This document shows positions 1-10,095 of a stretch of DNA of 64,000 nt, piece by piece. Origin of the DNA: Granulosicoccus sp. Lineage in GTDB: Bacteria; Pseudomonadota; Gammaproteobacteria; Granulosicoccales; Granulosicoccaceae. The stretch lies in contig JALZVU010000139.1 in the NCBI GenBank assembly GCA_023301795.1, forward strand, positions 31,897-95,896, read 5' to 3'. Within the stretch, counting starts at the first letter, position 1. Each line of letters opens with the position of its first letter. The notes beneath the pieces were generated by a model. The model was not told where the DNA came from, ran no database searches, and worked only from the letters and a program-made list of their open reading frames with translations. A program made the translations under genes and the position numbers.

Positions 1-549
1 GAGGTCATACACGATAGAGGCCCACTGTGGAAAATCGTGCGGACCACCATATCCATACCCGGGATTTTTTCACCAGTACCCACTGCTAATGGAGACCTAC
101 TGATAGACGGTGCGGTACTCAATACATTCCCGGTTGACATCATGAAGCAGCGTCTGGGTGGCAAAGGCTTCATCATCGGCGTAAACGTCAGTCAGATATC
201 CGAGCAATTCAACTACTACGACTTTGGCACTACACTATCGGGCTGGAGAGTGTTCTTATCGCGTATTAATCCGTTCGAGGCAACTATCAATATTCCAAGG
301 ATTGCCGAAACCCTCCTACGCTCAACAGACATCAAGAGTATCGAACGCCTTAACGAGGCACGCAACGCCTTGGATATTCTTGTGGAACCTAATGTGCGAT
401 CTATTTCATTGCTGGATTTCAAATCATACGATTTGATTAGCCAGATAGGCTATCGCGAAGCATGCCACGTGCTGTATCGACACGGGTTGTCGGACGTTCA
501 GCCAGCGCTCGCTTCCTCTACTCCTGCTCTGACCTTGCCAGAGTCTTAA
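1..549 (+). CDS. Patatin-like phospholipase family protein, C-terminal part (5' end outside window)
   Basis: Translation contains SIPGIFSPV...DGAVLNTFPVDIMKQRLGGKGFIIGVNVS, typical of the DGA/G motif region of NTE-type patatins; the frame appears to run off the left edge. Confidence 0.75.
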   Translation, partial: EVIHDRGPLWKIVRTTISIPGIFSPVPTANGDLLIDGAVLNTFPVDIMKQRLGGKGFIIGVNVSQISEQFNYYDFGTTLSGWRVFLSRINPFEATINIPRIAETLLRSTDIKSIERLNEARNALDILVEPNVRSISLLDFKSYDLISQIGYREACHVLYRHGLSDVQPALASSTPALTLPES

Positions 550-590
550 TGAGAAGTGCGATTGGCTGGTCGACCAAACAATAAGCTCGC

Positions 591-1418
591 TCAGTGCTGC
601 CCAGCTTTGTTTAACACGTCCAAAATCACGTGAGAATTATCGCTAACCGTACTGGCCAGGGCCATGGGAGAGATTCCGTCCCGGTTCACCAGTGTGGGAT
701 TAGCGTGATGCTCTAGCAATAGCCTTACCATAGCCTCACTGCCCTGCGACACAGCGTGATGCAGGGCAGTGTTGTCGTACTCATCACGTGCATCCACATT
801 GGTTTCAACAAGAGACAGCAGCACCGCAGCGGCTTCCACGTAACCGTTTTCCACAGAGCGCATCAACGGTGTAAACCGATAAACGTCTCTAACCTGAGTA
901 TCTGCGCCCTGCCCTATCAACCATTGCAGAACATGCACATTGCCCTTTGCCGCGGCAATCGTGAGGGCGGTCCATCCGTTAGAACCTACGGTGTTAAGGT
1001 CGGCTCCCTGGCGCAGTAGCCAGCGGGCTACATCCTGTTGATCCCCAAGCACTGCAAACATGAATGGCGTGCCTTGCGTCTCTGTGGTTTCGTTAACATC
1101 AGCACCAGCTTGCACCAAAAGCCTCGCCAATTCCAAATGACCCGTCTTTGCAGCAACCATCAGCGCAGACTTGCCATTGATGGCAGTGATTTCGAGCAGT
1201 TTTTTAGGCTCGTGACGCTCAAAGATTTCAGCTAGTTTTTCAGCGTTATCGTTGGTTATTGCGCTCATCCAGGCTTGCTTGATCGCCGGCCGCGCTTTGC
1301 TGCGCAGATAACTTACCTTTTGCGGTAAGTTACGATCAATAGCGGCAGTAGCGTCACCGCTGGCACTCACAATTAAGGATGCAAACAACACCGCCAGTGG
1401 TGATGTTGATCTAATCAT
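591..1418 (-). CDS. Ankyrin-repeat protein with N-terminal signal peptide
   Basis: Repeated motifs such as NGKSALMVAAKTGHLELARLLVQAGADVN and NGWTALTIAAAKGNVHVLQWLIGQGAD; hydrophobic N-terminus. Confidence 0.9.
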   Translation of the reverse strand: MIRSTSPLAVLFASLIVSASGDATAAIDRNLPQKVSYLRSKARPAIKQAWMSAITNDNAEKLAEIFERHEPKKLLEITAINGKSALMVAAKTGHLELARLLVQAGADVNETTETQGTPFMFAVLGDQQDVARWLLRQGADLNTVGSNGWTALTIAAAKGNVHVLQWLIGQGADTQVRDVYRFTPLMRSVENGYVEAAAVLLSLVETNVDARDEYDNTALHHAVSQGSEAMVRLLLEHHANPTLVNRDGISPMALASTVSDNSHVILDVLNKAGQH

Positions 1419-1654
1419 ATCGAGAGATTCATCATTGCTCTCACCCGCGAAGTGAACTCAATAGCCAGCACATATAATACTCAACACAACACGCTGACGG
1501 GCACAGGGTACGTTAGCTTTTGGCCAACTCCCTGCAAATTAAAGTCACGATCTGCACGCTACAAAAGCGATACGTACGTCTTGACTCACAGCGACACTGT
1601 GGAGCACCAACACCGCTGTGGCAATGGTACTTTCAGACACATATGGTCAATTTG

Positions 1655-2197
1655 TCATGCTAGCCCAAGAGATTTCACAACATCCTCGAACACTACCTCA
1701 GGATCATAGTGCCCCGTCATTCTAATGACGGCATCTCGTCCAAGCGCTTCATCCACCAACTGCCCAAAACCCGTTCGCATGGCATCCGTTAATACGATGC
1801 GTTGCTGGTACAGCACGTTGCAGTATTGATCACCAATGAACAACGGCAAATCATCCTGCTTGCTCAGTAATTTCACTGTCTCAAAGTGGGCGGTACTGTG
1901 TCCTGTGATAAAGAGCAGAGTTCCGCGACTGTGCTCTGTTGGGGTGGCAATATCAATACCAATCTCGATGAGCGAACCGTTGGCATGCTCGTGCAAATCG
2001 GCATCGATTTCAACAGGAAATGGGCCCGGCTCAAGTTTTCCGTTAGTCAGGCAAGGAGCATCGGCCGCAAGAACATAAAAAATAGCCGCCTGCCATTGCT
2101 CATTATCAATCTGCACTGGCATGCAGCTTACCGTCACATTGGCATGATGCAATGCCACCATGACATCATCAGGAAATCGTTCAAACGTTGCTGGCAA
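1655..2197 (-). CDS. Hypothetical protein (180 aa)
   Basis: Long ORF in a gap between genes; no motif recognised. Confidence 0.55.
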   Translation of the reverse strand: MPATFERFPDDVMVALHHANVTVSCMPVQIDNEQWQAAIFYVLAADAPCLTNGKLEPGPFPVEIDADLHEHANGSLIEIGIDIATPTEHSRGTLLFITGHSTAHFETVKLLSKQDDLPLFIGDQYCNVLYQQRIVLTDAMRTGFGQLVDEALGRDAVIRMTGHYDPEVVFEDVVKSLGLA

Positions 2198-2311
2198 GTT
2201 GCACCTATTCGTTATTAAAGCGCGTTTGCGCTATTCATTAAATGATACCTGTACCATCACGCCATGCGCAGCAATCAACCACATTGCAGCATTCAAAGTG
2301 GTTTAACGGAC

Positions 2312-2346
2312 AAAAAAAAGCGCCCCTAATCGCTTGATTGGGGCGC
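2312..2346 (-). terminator. Rho-independent terminator of the fdh operon
   Basis: Minus strand reads GCGCCCCAATC-aagc-GATTAGGGGCGC followed by TTTTTTTT; lies just after the fdhC stop. Confidence 0.9.
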
Positions 2347-2394
2347 CTGTCGTGATCTGTTGCTGGTTAGGAGTGGCTCCTGCCTTTAACAGTT

Positions 2395-3546
2395 TTACTG
2401 CGCTGCGGCCGGCTGAGACCCCGTGCCAACTGCGCCTTGGGTAGTCGTGTCATCAAGAACAACCACCTGGCCTTTAGCAGCGGCATCCTCAGCCCACAAG
2501 TCATGATGCTGCTTAGCCCACTCTTCAGATACATAACCTGTTTTCATGCCTTCGAAGGCACCTTCTGTGCCTGCTGTACCGATATAAACATGGCCAACTG
2601 CCAGCGCAGTCCAGCCCAGCGACAATACTGCATGAACCAAATTCGCTTCTTGCATCTGTGGACGTGTGCCTTCGATCAACGGCACCCAACTTAACCATGT
2701 TGGCACTGGCAGGTTATAGATCGGCACCAGCATGATGATTCCAGTGATGCTCACTGCAAGCCCTACCACCGCTACCACCCAGAACCACACCTTCTCGCCG
2801 CCATTCATGCGTCCAGCCGATGGGTGCGATTTTGTGAACATACCGCCGCCTTGCTTGAACCACTCCAGATCTACCTTGGTCGGAAAGTTATGCCATACCC
2901 AAAGCACAATCATCAACAAAACACCCACTGAGAATACCGGCCCTACAACATTGTGAATGGTGATTGATGCCTGCGCCCACCAAGAAAATCCAGCCTTGCC
3001 CAACAACGGAATTAGCACGTTCTTACCAATGAGCATGCTGAGCCCTGTGATAGCCAGAACAATAAATGATATGGCCGTAATCCAGTGCACTGAACGATCA
3101 AAACTGTTCCAGCGTTTGATTTTTCGCCCTGATAGTTGAGATGCATCAAGTTTGTTCTTGCCATGAATCAAGTGATACAGAACCACGATAGCAAGCATGC
3201 CCAATACCAGCCAAGGCATGTACTTAGCAACAGGACCATCTCGTAACTGCTGCCACCTAACACCACCCTGTGCTATCAATACGCCAGCCTCGGCACCATT
3301 TACGGCGGTATACCCGCCAACACCTTGCTCTACTGCCCGCCACATGTTGGATCGCGGATTAGTCACCGAACCTACATCTTGCGCGACCGCATTACCACCC
3401 AACCAATAAACCGAGTAGCTAGCCAAAGGCAGTACGACGGCAAGCGTCAGGATTGCCAACAGACCCAGCCAAGCCATGCGCTTTTTACGCGCAGGGCTCA
3501 TTTTGGCTCGGACAACGGGCTCATCGTGTGTGCTTTGTTGCGACAT
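2395..3546 (-). CDS. fdhC: Formate dehydrogenase gamma subunit, cytochrome b556
   Basis: Multi-TM protein with RKIKRWNSFDRSVHWITAISFIVLAITGLSML and downstream His residues; follows fdhB. Confidence 0.92.
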   Translation of the reverse strand: MSQQSTHDEPVVRAKMSPARKKRMAWLGLLAILTLAVVLPLASYSVYWLGGNAVAQDVGSVTNPRSNMWRAVEQGVGGYTAVNGAEAGVLIAQGGVRWQQLRDGPVAKYMPWLVLGMLAIVVLYHLIHGKNKLDASQLSGRKIKRWNSFDRSVHWITAISFIVLAITGLSMLIGKNVLIPLLGKAGFSWWAQASITIHNVVGPVFSVGVLLMIVLWVWHNFPTKVDLEWFKQGGGMFTKSHPSAGRMNGGEKVWFWVVAVVGLAVSITGIIMLVPIYNLPVPTWLSWVPLIEGTRPQMQEANLVHAVLSLGWTALAVGHVYIGTAGTEGAFEGMKTGYVSEEWAKQHHDLWAEDAAAKGQVVVLDDTTTQGAVGTGSQPAAAQ

Positions 3547-3551
3547 AACGA

Positions 3552-4142
3552 TTACCCCTCGGTGTAGGCAGTTTCCCAGCCCCAGGTTTGAGGCCGGCCA
3601 CCACGACGCAGAATGCGTTCACGGTAGATATCTGCAATCTCATCCCCATCACCGGCAATAAGCGCACGCGTTGAGCACATCTCAGCGCACAACGGTAACT
3701 TACCTTCAGCAATTCGGTTACGACCGTATTTCTCGTACTCTGCATCGGACAAATCAGCTTCATCTGGACCACCCGCACAGAACGTACATTTGTCCATCTT
3801 GCCGCGCGCACCAAACGAGGTTTGCTCGGGGAATTGTGGCGCGCCGAACGGGCACGCATAGAAGCAGTAACCACAGCCGATGCACAAGCTCTTATCGTGC
3901 AACACGATGCCATCATCAGTGGTGTTGAAGCAATCTACCGGACATACCGCCTGGCAGGGAGCATCAGTACAATGCATGCACGCTACCGAGATTGATTTCT
4001 CACCCGGAGCACCATCGCCCAGTGTGACCACGCGACGTCGGTTAACGCCCCACGGCACCTCGTTTTCGTTTTTACAAGCCGTAACACAACCGTTGCACTC
4101 GATACAACGCTCGGCGTCGCACAAAAATTTCATTCTAGCCAT
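3552..4142 (-). CDS. fdhB: Formate dehydrogenase beta (4Fe-4S) subunit
   Basis: Ferredoxin motifs CIECNGCVTACKNEN, CMHCTDAPCQAVCPVDCF, CIGCGYCFYACPFGAP. Confidence 0.93.
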   Translation of the reverse strand: MARMKFLCDAERCIECNGCVTACKNENEVPWGVNRRRVVTLGDGAPGEKSISVACMHCTDAPCQAVCPVDCFNTTDDGIVLHDKSLCIGCGYCFYACPFGAPQFPEQTSFGARGKMDKCTFCAGGPDEADLSDAEYEKYGRNRIAEGKLPLCAEMCSTRALIAGDGDEIADIYRERILRRGGRPQTWGWETAYTEG

Positions 4143-4154
4143 TGCGATGTCTCC

Positions 4155-7061
4155 TTAAGCTGCTGTTATCTTGCACAGTGAACACTTCGACTCTTGCATC
4201 TGCGTAACAGAATCGTAGCCGTAAGTCATCACGGTGTTGTCTGACTCACCGCGAACAAAAGGTGCTGCACCCTCCGGATATTTATCCAGAAGATCCTCAC
4301 CCTGATAATGACCACCGAAGTGGAATGGTGTAAACACCACGCCTCTGGCAACACGTGCCGTTACCATTGCCTTAATGTGGATCTTTCCACCTTCAGGTCC
4401 TTCCATCCAAACCATCTCACCGTCTTTGACATTCAGATCATTGGCATCGGCCTGATTGATTTCAACAAACATATCTTGTTGAAGTTCAGCCAACCATGGA
4501 TTGGATCGACTCTCTTCACCACCCCCTTCATATTCAACCAGACGTCCACTGGTATGAATCAGCGGGAAGTCTTTGGAATAATCTTCAGCCTGGATTGAGC
4601 CATAGCGTGTTGGCAATCGGTAGTGTGACTTTCTATCTTCGTAAGTGGGGTAGTCCTCTACCAGATCACGGCGTGACGTATAGAGTGGCTCTCGATGCAC
4701 TGGCACAGGATCTGGGAATGTCCAGACGTTGGCACGTGCCTTGGCATTGCCAAATGGCGCACAACCATGAGCAATGGCCACACGCTGGATTCCACCAGAA
4801 ACATCAGTCTTCCAGTTCTTGCCTTCAGCAGCTGCTTTCTCATCGGCTGTTAAATCATCCCACCAACCAAGCGTCTTGAGCATGTCAGCTGTGAATTCAG
4901 GATGCCCCTCTTCAAGCTCATTACCCACCGGATAGGAGTCTTCAGCCAGCAGATTTACGCCATCTCGCTCAACACCGAAACGTGCGCGAAAATTCAAACC
5001 ACCTTCAGCAACTGGCTTGCTTGGATCGTACAAGTTTGGTGTGCCCGGATGACCCATCTCGGCGGTACCCCAACAAGGCCATGGCATACCGAAATATTCA
5101 CCATCCAGAGGCCCGCCTTCAGCCTTCAACGTTGTGGTGTTAAACGTACCACGATGCTCCATGTGCGCCTTGATGCGCTCAGGGCTCTGGCCTGTGTAAC
5201 CAATGGTCCACATGCCGCGATTGAACTCACGCGTGATGTCTTCGATCAAAGGTTCATCATTGGTGACTTCCATGTTCTTGCAAAGCTCTTCACCATAACC
5301 GAACTTGGTAGCCAGCTTGTACATGATGGTGTGATCAGGCAGGGCTTCGAACAACGGTTCGATAACCTTGCTGCGCCATTGCAATGAGCGGTTTGATGCT
5401 GTGACAGAACCCGACGTTTCAAACTGAGTAGTTGCTGGCAACAGATACATGCCATCCTTTCTATCAGGCAGAACAGCAGTGTGTGTGGGGTAAGGATCAA
5501 TCACCACCAATAGCTCCAGCTTCTCCATTGCAGCCTTCATCTCGGGCCCACGGGTTTGAGAGTTAGGGGCATGTCCCCACAGAACCATGGCGCGGATATT
5601 ATCTTTTTGCGCAATGTTCTCTTTATCTTCCAGCACGCCATCAATCCAGCGTGATACCGGAATACCGGCCGTGTTCATTGGCTGCAGATCGGCGTCTCCC
5701 TTCTTTTCATAAGGGGTTTGGTCGAAACGGTTTTTGACCCATTCGTATTCCAGATCCCAAACACCTGCCCAGTGCTTCCAGGAACCTTCAGCCAGTCCGT
5801 AGTAACCAGGAAGTGTATGCGACAGCACACCCATATCCGTTGCACCCTGAACATTGTCGTGTCCGCGAAAGATGTTAGCACCACCACCAGAAACACCAAT
5901 GTTGCCAAGCGCTAGCTGCAGAACGCAATAAGCACGAGTGTTGTTGTTACCAATAGTGTGCTGCGTACCACCCATACACCAGACAATGGTGCCAGGCTTG
6001 CTTTCAGCCATGGTCTGCGCAGCTTGCTTGAGTTGTGCACCGGGTACACCTGAAACGCGCTCCACTTCTTCTGGCGTCCACTTGGCGACTTCCTCACGGA
6101 TATCGTCCATGCCGTAGACGCGCTGGCGAATGTACTCTTTATCTTCCCAGCCGTTTTCAAAAATGTGCCACAACATACCCCAGACGATAGGCACATCAGT
6201 ACCCGGACGCATCTGAATGTATTGATCAGAGTGCGCGGCTGTGCGCGTGTAGCGAGGATCAACAACAATAAGCTTGGAGCCGTTCTCCTTTGCCTTGAGC
6301 ACATGCTGCATGGCAACCGGATGTGCTTCAGCGGCGTTTGAACCAATAAAGAACATGCACTTGGACAACTGCATGTCGTTGTAAGAGTTAGTCATCGCAC
6401 CGTAGCCCCACGTATTAGCTACACCGGCAACCGTTGTGGAGTGACAGATTCGAGCCTGGTGATCGACGTTATTCGTCCCCCAAAGGCCTGCAAATTTTCT
6501 GAACAGATAAGCCTGCTCGTTGTTGTGCTTGGCAGAGCCAAGCCAATAAACCGAATCGGGCGATGACTCTTCGCGAATCTTGAGCATCTGATCGCCAATC
6601 TCGTTGATCGCTGTGTCCCAATCAACACGCGTCCATTTACCATCTACCAGCTTCATGGGGTACTTCAAGCGACGCTCGCCATGCCCGTGCTCGCGAACGG
6701 CAGCACCCTTGGCGCAATGCGCACCCATGTTGATCGGCGAATCCCAGTCAGGCTCCTGCCCCGTCCACACACCGTTTTGCACTTCAGCCACAACGCCGCA
6801 ACCCACAGAACAGTGAGTGCAAATAGAGTGGATAGTCTCAGTCGCTATACCTTCTCTTGCGTAGTTTTCAGCTGCACGCGCCTTTTTGAGCATGCTGGGA
6901 CCTGCCGATACCGCAAGCGCTGCCCCACCCGCTGTGAGTCCTGAATTTTTGAGAAATGTTCTTCTATTAACCGATACTCCCAACAGTCCACGAGCGCTGG
7001 TGGCCACGTCCTGTTCGGATGCTACAGGCACAGCCCCTGCAACTTTGCGTTTTAATTTCAT
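4155..7061 (-). CDS. fdhA: Formate dehydrogenase alpha subunit, molybdopterin oxidoreductase, Cys-containing
   Basis: Tat motif RRTFLKNSG; CTHCSVGCGV FeS motif; DHQARICHSTTVAGVANTWGYGAMTNS with Cys at the position that is Sec in FdnG-type enzymes; 968 aa. Confidence 0.95.
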   Translation of the reverse strand: MKLKRKVAGAVPVASEQDVATSARGLLGVSVNRRTFLKNSGLTAGGAALAVSAGPSMLKKARAAENYAREGIATETIHSICTHCSVGCGVVAEVQNGVWTGQEPDWDSPINMGAHCAKGAAVREHGHGERRLKYPMKLVDGKWTRVDWDTAINEIGDQMLKIREESSPDSVYWLGSAKHNNEQAYLFRKFAGLWGTNNVDHQARICHSTTVAGVANTWGYGAMTNSYNDMQLSKCMFFIGSNAAEAHPVAMQHVLKAKENGSKLIVVDPRYTRTAAHSDQYIQMRPGTDVPIVWGMLWHIFENGWEDKEYIRQRVYGMDDIREEVAKWTPEEVERVSGVPGAQLKQAAQTMAESKPGTIVWCMGGTQHTIGNNNTRAYCVLQLALGNIGVSGGGANIFRGHDNVQGATDMGVLSHTLPGYYGLAEGSWKHWAGVWDLEYEWVKNRFDQTPYEKKGDADLQPMNTAGIPVSRWIDGVLEDKENIAQKDNIRAMVLWGHAPNSQTRGPEMKAAMEKLELLVVIDPYPTHTAVLPDRKDGMYLLPATTQFETSGSVTASNRSLQWRSKVIEPLFEALPDHTIMYKLATKFGYGEELCKNMEVTNDEPLIEDITREFNRGMWTIGYTGQSPERIKAHMEHRGTFNTTTLKAEGGPLDGEYFGMPWPCWGTAEMGHPGTPNLYDPSKPVAEGGLNFRARFGVERDGVNLLAEDSYPVGNELEEGHPEFTADMLKTLGWWDDLTADEKAAAEGKNWKTDVSGGIQRVAIAHGCAPFGNAKARANVWTFPDPVPVHREPLYTSRRDLVEDYPTYEDRKSHYRLPTRYGSIQAEDYSKDFPLIHTSGRLVEYEGGGEESRSNPWLAELQQDMFVEINQADANDLNVKDGEMVWMEGPEGGKIHIKAMVTARVARGVVFTPFHFGGHYQGEDLLDKYPEGAAPFVRGESDNTVMTYGYDSVTQMQESKCSLCKITAA

Positions 7062-7099
7062 GGATATCTCCTGATGTTCGTTGTAGGGCTGCGCCTAGT

Positions 7100-7255
7100 C
7101 TGGATTATTCATGAAACCACCAGATTCTTCCGCGTGCCCTTTTCCTGTAGCGAATCCTGCTCAGTCGGAAATACAGATCGTATTCCGCTTCTTCACAGAA
7201 TCCGCTACAGAAAAAGGGTTCGGTGAAAGAATCAGGCGTTTCATAAATAGTCCAG
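7100..7255. repeat. MITE-like long imperfect palindrome (about 156 bp) with terminal inverted repeats
   Basis: Left end CTGGATTATTCATGAAAC (7100-7117) and right end GTTTCATAAATAGTCCAG (7238-7255) are inverted copies with 2 mismatches; complementarity continues inward (CCCTTTTCCTGTAGCGAATCCTG 7137-7159 vs CAGAATCCGCTACAGAAAAAGGG 7196-7218). CCTAG lies near the left end (7094-7098) and abuts the right end (7256-7260). Confidence 0.7.
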
Positions 7256-7256
7256 C

Positions 7257-7484
7257 CTAGAAGCGCGCTCGCTTATAATATTTTTTGACATGATCGGTGA
7301 GCTCATACCCTTTGCCCTGCGTTGCTTGAACAGGCTCGACGCTCAGTTGCTCAGTTTCATTTTCAGCAACCGCCACACCAGTAGCTGCCACCGTACTGGC
7401 AACAGCTGCGCCTTGAAGAAAGCCACGACGGTTAGCGTTTATAAACGTAGGCTTTGCGGGTATATCGTTATCTCTATCGGTCAT
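7257..7484 (-). CDS. Small Tat-signal protein of the formate dehydrogenase region
   Basis: 75 aa with NRRGFLQGAAVASTVAATGVAVA Tat signal; located directly upstream of fdhA as in related loci. Confidence 0.85.
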   Translation of the reverse strand: MTDRDNDIPAKPTFINANRRGFLQGAAVASTVAATGVAVAENETEQLSVEPVQATQGKGYELTDHVKKYYKRARF

Positions 7485-7511
7485 GTTCTATTCCTCTATG
7501 AGTTGCGAATG

Positions 7512-8201
7512 CTAGCTCTGCATCCCAAGCAACTGCTGTTCAAAATCAAAAAAACTCTCACCAAAAAATCCTACTGAACGGTAAAAATGAGCCGTTCTGG
7601 CATTTTGCATATCACTGAAAAAACGTTGAACCCACGGTGCGATATGGTCATTAAAAAACGCCTGTTGTGTGGCCAGTGGAATTTCATCGGCATTGCGTAT
7701 GATCAGTGCCATGGCATCGCACAGTGCCGCGATGTGGTCCTCAGATTCCACTACTCCGTCCTGGCGTTCAATACCTAATCTCTCAAGATCGGCACGCAGC
7801 ACAGCCACGGGCTTCTCCATCAAGAATCCGGTCATGTACCAGGAACCAAAAGGCACAAGCTCTCCGCGCCCGACGCCTATCAGTAGTGAGAAATACTCTT
7901 CATTGACGGCTTGTACATCAGCTTTCTTTGCGGCCTGCTTCATCAGCTGCCAACCCATCGCCACCTGCCCTTCGCTGGCATCCACTTCCCCAATATCCCG
8001 CAAACTCTGCAAGGTGGCCTCGTCAGGCTCACGCGCAAGCAATCGACCCAGTAGTTCGTAGACAGCAGCTCTTGTCAGCTGCGCCTGATCTTCAAGGAAT
8101 GCCTGCTCACTGCGCACCGGAATGGAGGGACTGAGTGTTGGCTGGTAATCTGGCATAAGATTCATTCCGTAAATTATCAATTGCCACTGGAGCTGGCTCA
8201 A
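7512..8201 (-). CDS. TorD/DmsD-like molecular chaperone for the Mo-enzyme
   Basis: Motifs AAVYELLGRLLAREPDEATL, EYFSLLIGVGRGELVPFGSWYMTGFLMEKPVA; FDH operon context. Confidence 0.85.
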   Translation of the reverse strand: MSQLQWQLIIYGMNLMPDYQPTLSPSIPVRSEQAFLEDQAQLTRAAVYELLGRLLAREPDEATLQSLRDIGEVDASEGQVAMGWQLMKQAAKKADVQAVNEEYFSLLIGVGRGELVPFGSWYMTGFLMEKPVAVLRADLERLGIERQDGVVESEDHIAALCDAMALIIRNADEIPLATQQAFFNDHIAPWVQRFFSDMQNARTAHFYRSVGFFGESFFDFEQQLLGMQS

Positions 8202-8347
8202 GTGCCTTCAAGAGAAGGCGCTACGATCGCGCAAGATCCAGAAAAAGCCGCACAATCGCTAGGGTTTATAAATTGTCGCGCCAAAATGTCGCAATCAAAG
8301 ATTCACGACACTGGGTGCTGATATAAGGCACTACACACTGTCAAAAT

Positions 8348-8382
8348 CTGCACTTTAGATCATATGATGATCTAAAGTGCAG
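8348..8382. promoter_or_regulatory. Perfect 16-bp inverted repeat (3-nt loop) in the fdh intergenic gap
   Basis: CTGCACTTTAGATCAT-atg-ATGATCTAAAGTGCAG; lies between the polyferredoxin stop (8425) and the TorD start (8201); only a weak T-run follows on the minus strand. Confidence 0.7.
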
Positions 8383-8424
8383 AAAAATAGACCGCGTGCA
8401 TATTGCGCATTACACACGTCGAAT

Positions 8425-10095
8425 TCAGGACGGGTTATGAACATCAATACCGGCCTTGTCGTCTTCAAAAATGTCCCGCACTCGGCAATCCCCGCACAAC
8501 TTCAACCGGCGTATCGCTTTCGGGTCGCTGAACATCCAGTGACCGCTGAGTTTGGTAGTCATGGTGTCGATCATCGAACGCGTGGTAAACGGCGTATGGC
8601 ATGACAAACAGTGAAACGGCTCCTGATCGTAAAGTGTCTGGATCTGGCGAGCTTTGATACTGTCCCACGTGTACTGCGCTTCCAGGCTAATCGCCGATTC
8701 AGGGCAGGCGGTCTCGCACAAACCACACTGCAAACAGTTGGCTTCCACAAAACGCAGCGCCGGCGTATCCTGACCGTCCAGCAAAGCTTTAGCAGGACAA
8801 GTCGACACGCACGACATACACAAGGTGCAGGCCTGTTGATTGATATTGATTTGCCCAAAAGGCGCACCAGCACTTAGAGACACAACCGGCGATGCCACAC
8901 TTAGCTGTTCGCTTAATGCGTCGAGTGCCAGCCTGATGGTCTGGCGCTTGTCATTATGTGTCTGAAATTCTGCAGGTGTTAACGTACCCAGTACCGAGTT
9001 TTTCCACGTAGACGGATCAAGCGCCTCGGCGCTGCCCGCGTTCACCAGTACATCGCTCCCTATCAGCACGACGGGCTCTTCGGTGATACCAACGCCTGCC
9101 AGAAGCTCATTCAGTAGTGCGATCTGGCCAATGAGTGCGTGACGACTAGGATCGTCGCTAGCCGCATCACTCAATAAAATGATACGACTCGCCTGACCTG
9201 CCAACATCGTTAACCAGTAGTCGGCGCCAAACGCTGACACCTCTTCCACTTGCAGCGTCAGAATGTCCGCATGCAGCTGCGTTTTATCAATCAGTTCTTC
9301 ATGCTCCTCAGCGTGAAGCAGAACCACCTTGGCACCGCTCTCACCTAGCTGTGTACGCGTTCTATCAATGGCATTGCTGGGCCGAGGATACGCATAGCTC
9401 ATTGCGCCGCTTGGACAAACAGTGGCGCAACTACCGCAACCCTGACACAGAAAGGGATCAACAAGAATACCTTCGCCATTCGACACAATTGCGCCAGTAG
9501 CACAGGCATCGATACATCGGCTACATCCTGACAATTTACTGCGGCTATGGGCGCAGATGCTCTGGTTGTAGTTAAAGTAACGAGGCTTTTCGAACTCCCC
9601 TTTCATATCACCTAACTCATCAGCGGCATCAGCCACCTGGTTAGCACTACCGGCATGTTTGTAACCAAAAGGCGGTAGGTAAGTGGACATAACAGGCTGG
9701 TCAGATAGATCCAGCACCACATCGAAACAACCCGATTCCAGATAAACCGACACCGCCAAATCAAAATCCACACCCGAACTATCCAGCGCAGGCACGCTCG
9801 CTTTAAAGGCACCAAGGTGTCCGTCAAGTGCAAGCTTTGGCACAGTGAACACAGCCATACCATCATCGGTTAACCGTTTATGCATCTGCGCACGTCCAGG
9901 CTCTATTTCAACCAGCGTGCAGCCGTGCTCTTTGAACAGTTGCGCAGCTTCAAAAGCCTTATCAAACACACCGATGATCAGCGCGTGCCCATTAGATTCA
10001 TACTGAATCTGCGACGTGGCCTCACTCAGATTCTGCTGTCCGACAATCGCCGCCGTATTACTTACTAGTGATACGACATGTTCCTGATCACTCAT
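8425..10095 (-). CDS. 4Fe-4S polyferredoxin-like protein of the FDH cluster
   Basis: Several CxxCxxCxxxC motifs (CSRCIDACATGAI, CQGCGSCATVCPSGA, CTLCMSCVSTCPAKA, CLQCGLCETACPESA). Confidence 0.88.
   Translation of the reverse strand: MSDQEHVVSLVSNTAAIVGQQNLSEATSQIQYESNGHALIIGVFDKAFEAAQLFKEHGCTLVEIEPGRAQMHKRLTDDGMAVFTVPKLALDGHLGAFKASVPALDSSGVDFDLAVSVYLESGCFDVVLDLSDQPVMSTYLPPFGYKHAGSANQVADAADELGDMKGEFEKPRYFNYNQSICAHSRSKLSGCSRCIDACATGAIVSNGEGILVDPFLCQGCGSCATVCPSGAMSYAYPRPSNAIDRTRTQLGESGAKVVLLHAEEHEELIDKTQLHADILTLQVEEVSAFGADYWLTMLAGQASRIILLSDAASDDPSRHALIGQIALLNELLAGVGITEEPVVLIGSDVLVNAGSAEALDPSTWKNSVLGTLTPAEFQTHNDKRQTIRLALDALSEQLSVASPVVSLSAGAPFGQININQQACTLCMSCVSTCPAKALLDGQDTPALRFVEANCLQCGLCETACPESAISLEAQYTWDSIKARQIQTLYDQEPFHCLSCHTPFTTRSMIDTMTTKLSGHWMFSDPKAIRRLKLCGDCRVRDIFEDDKAGIDVHNPS

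Noticed and set aside
1452-1709. Short plus-strand ORF upstream of the ankyrin gene
   Set aside because: Low-complexity composition, overlaps the 3' end of the 1655-2197 gene, no motif; likely spurious.
4155-7061. Possible selenocysteine (in-frame UGA) in fdhA
   Set aside because: The ORF is continuous over 968 codons and the active-site position reads ICHSTTVAG, i.e. Cys, so no Sec decoding is needed.
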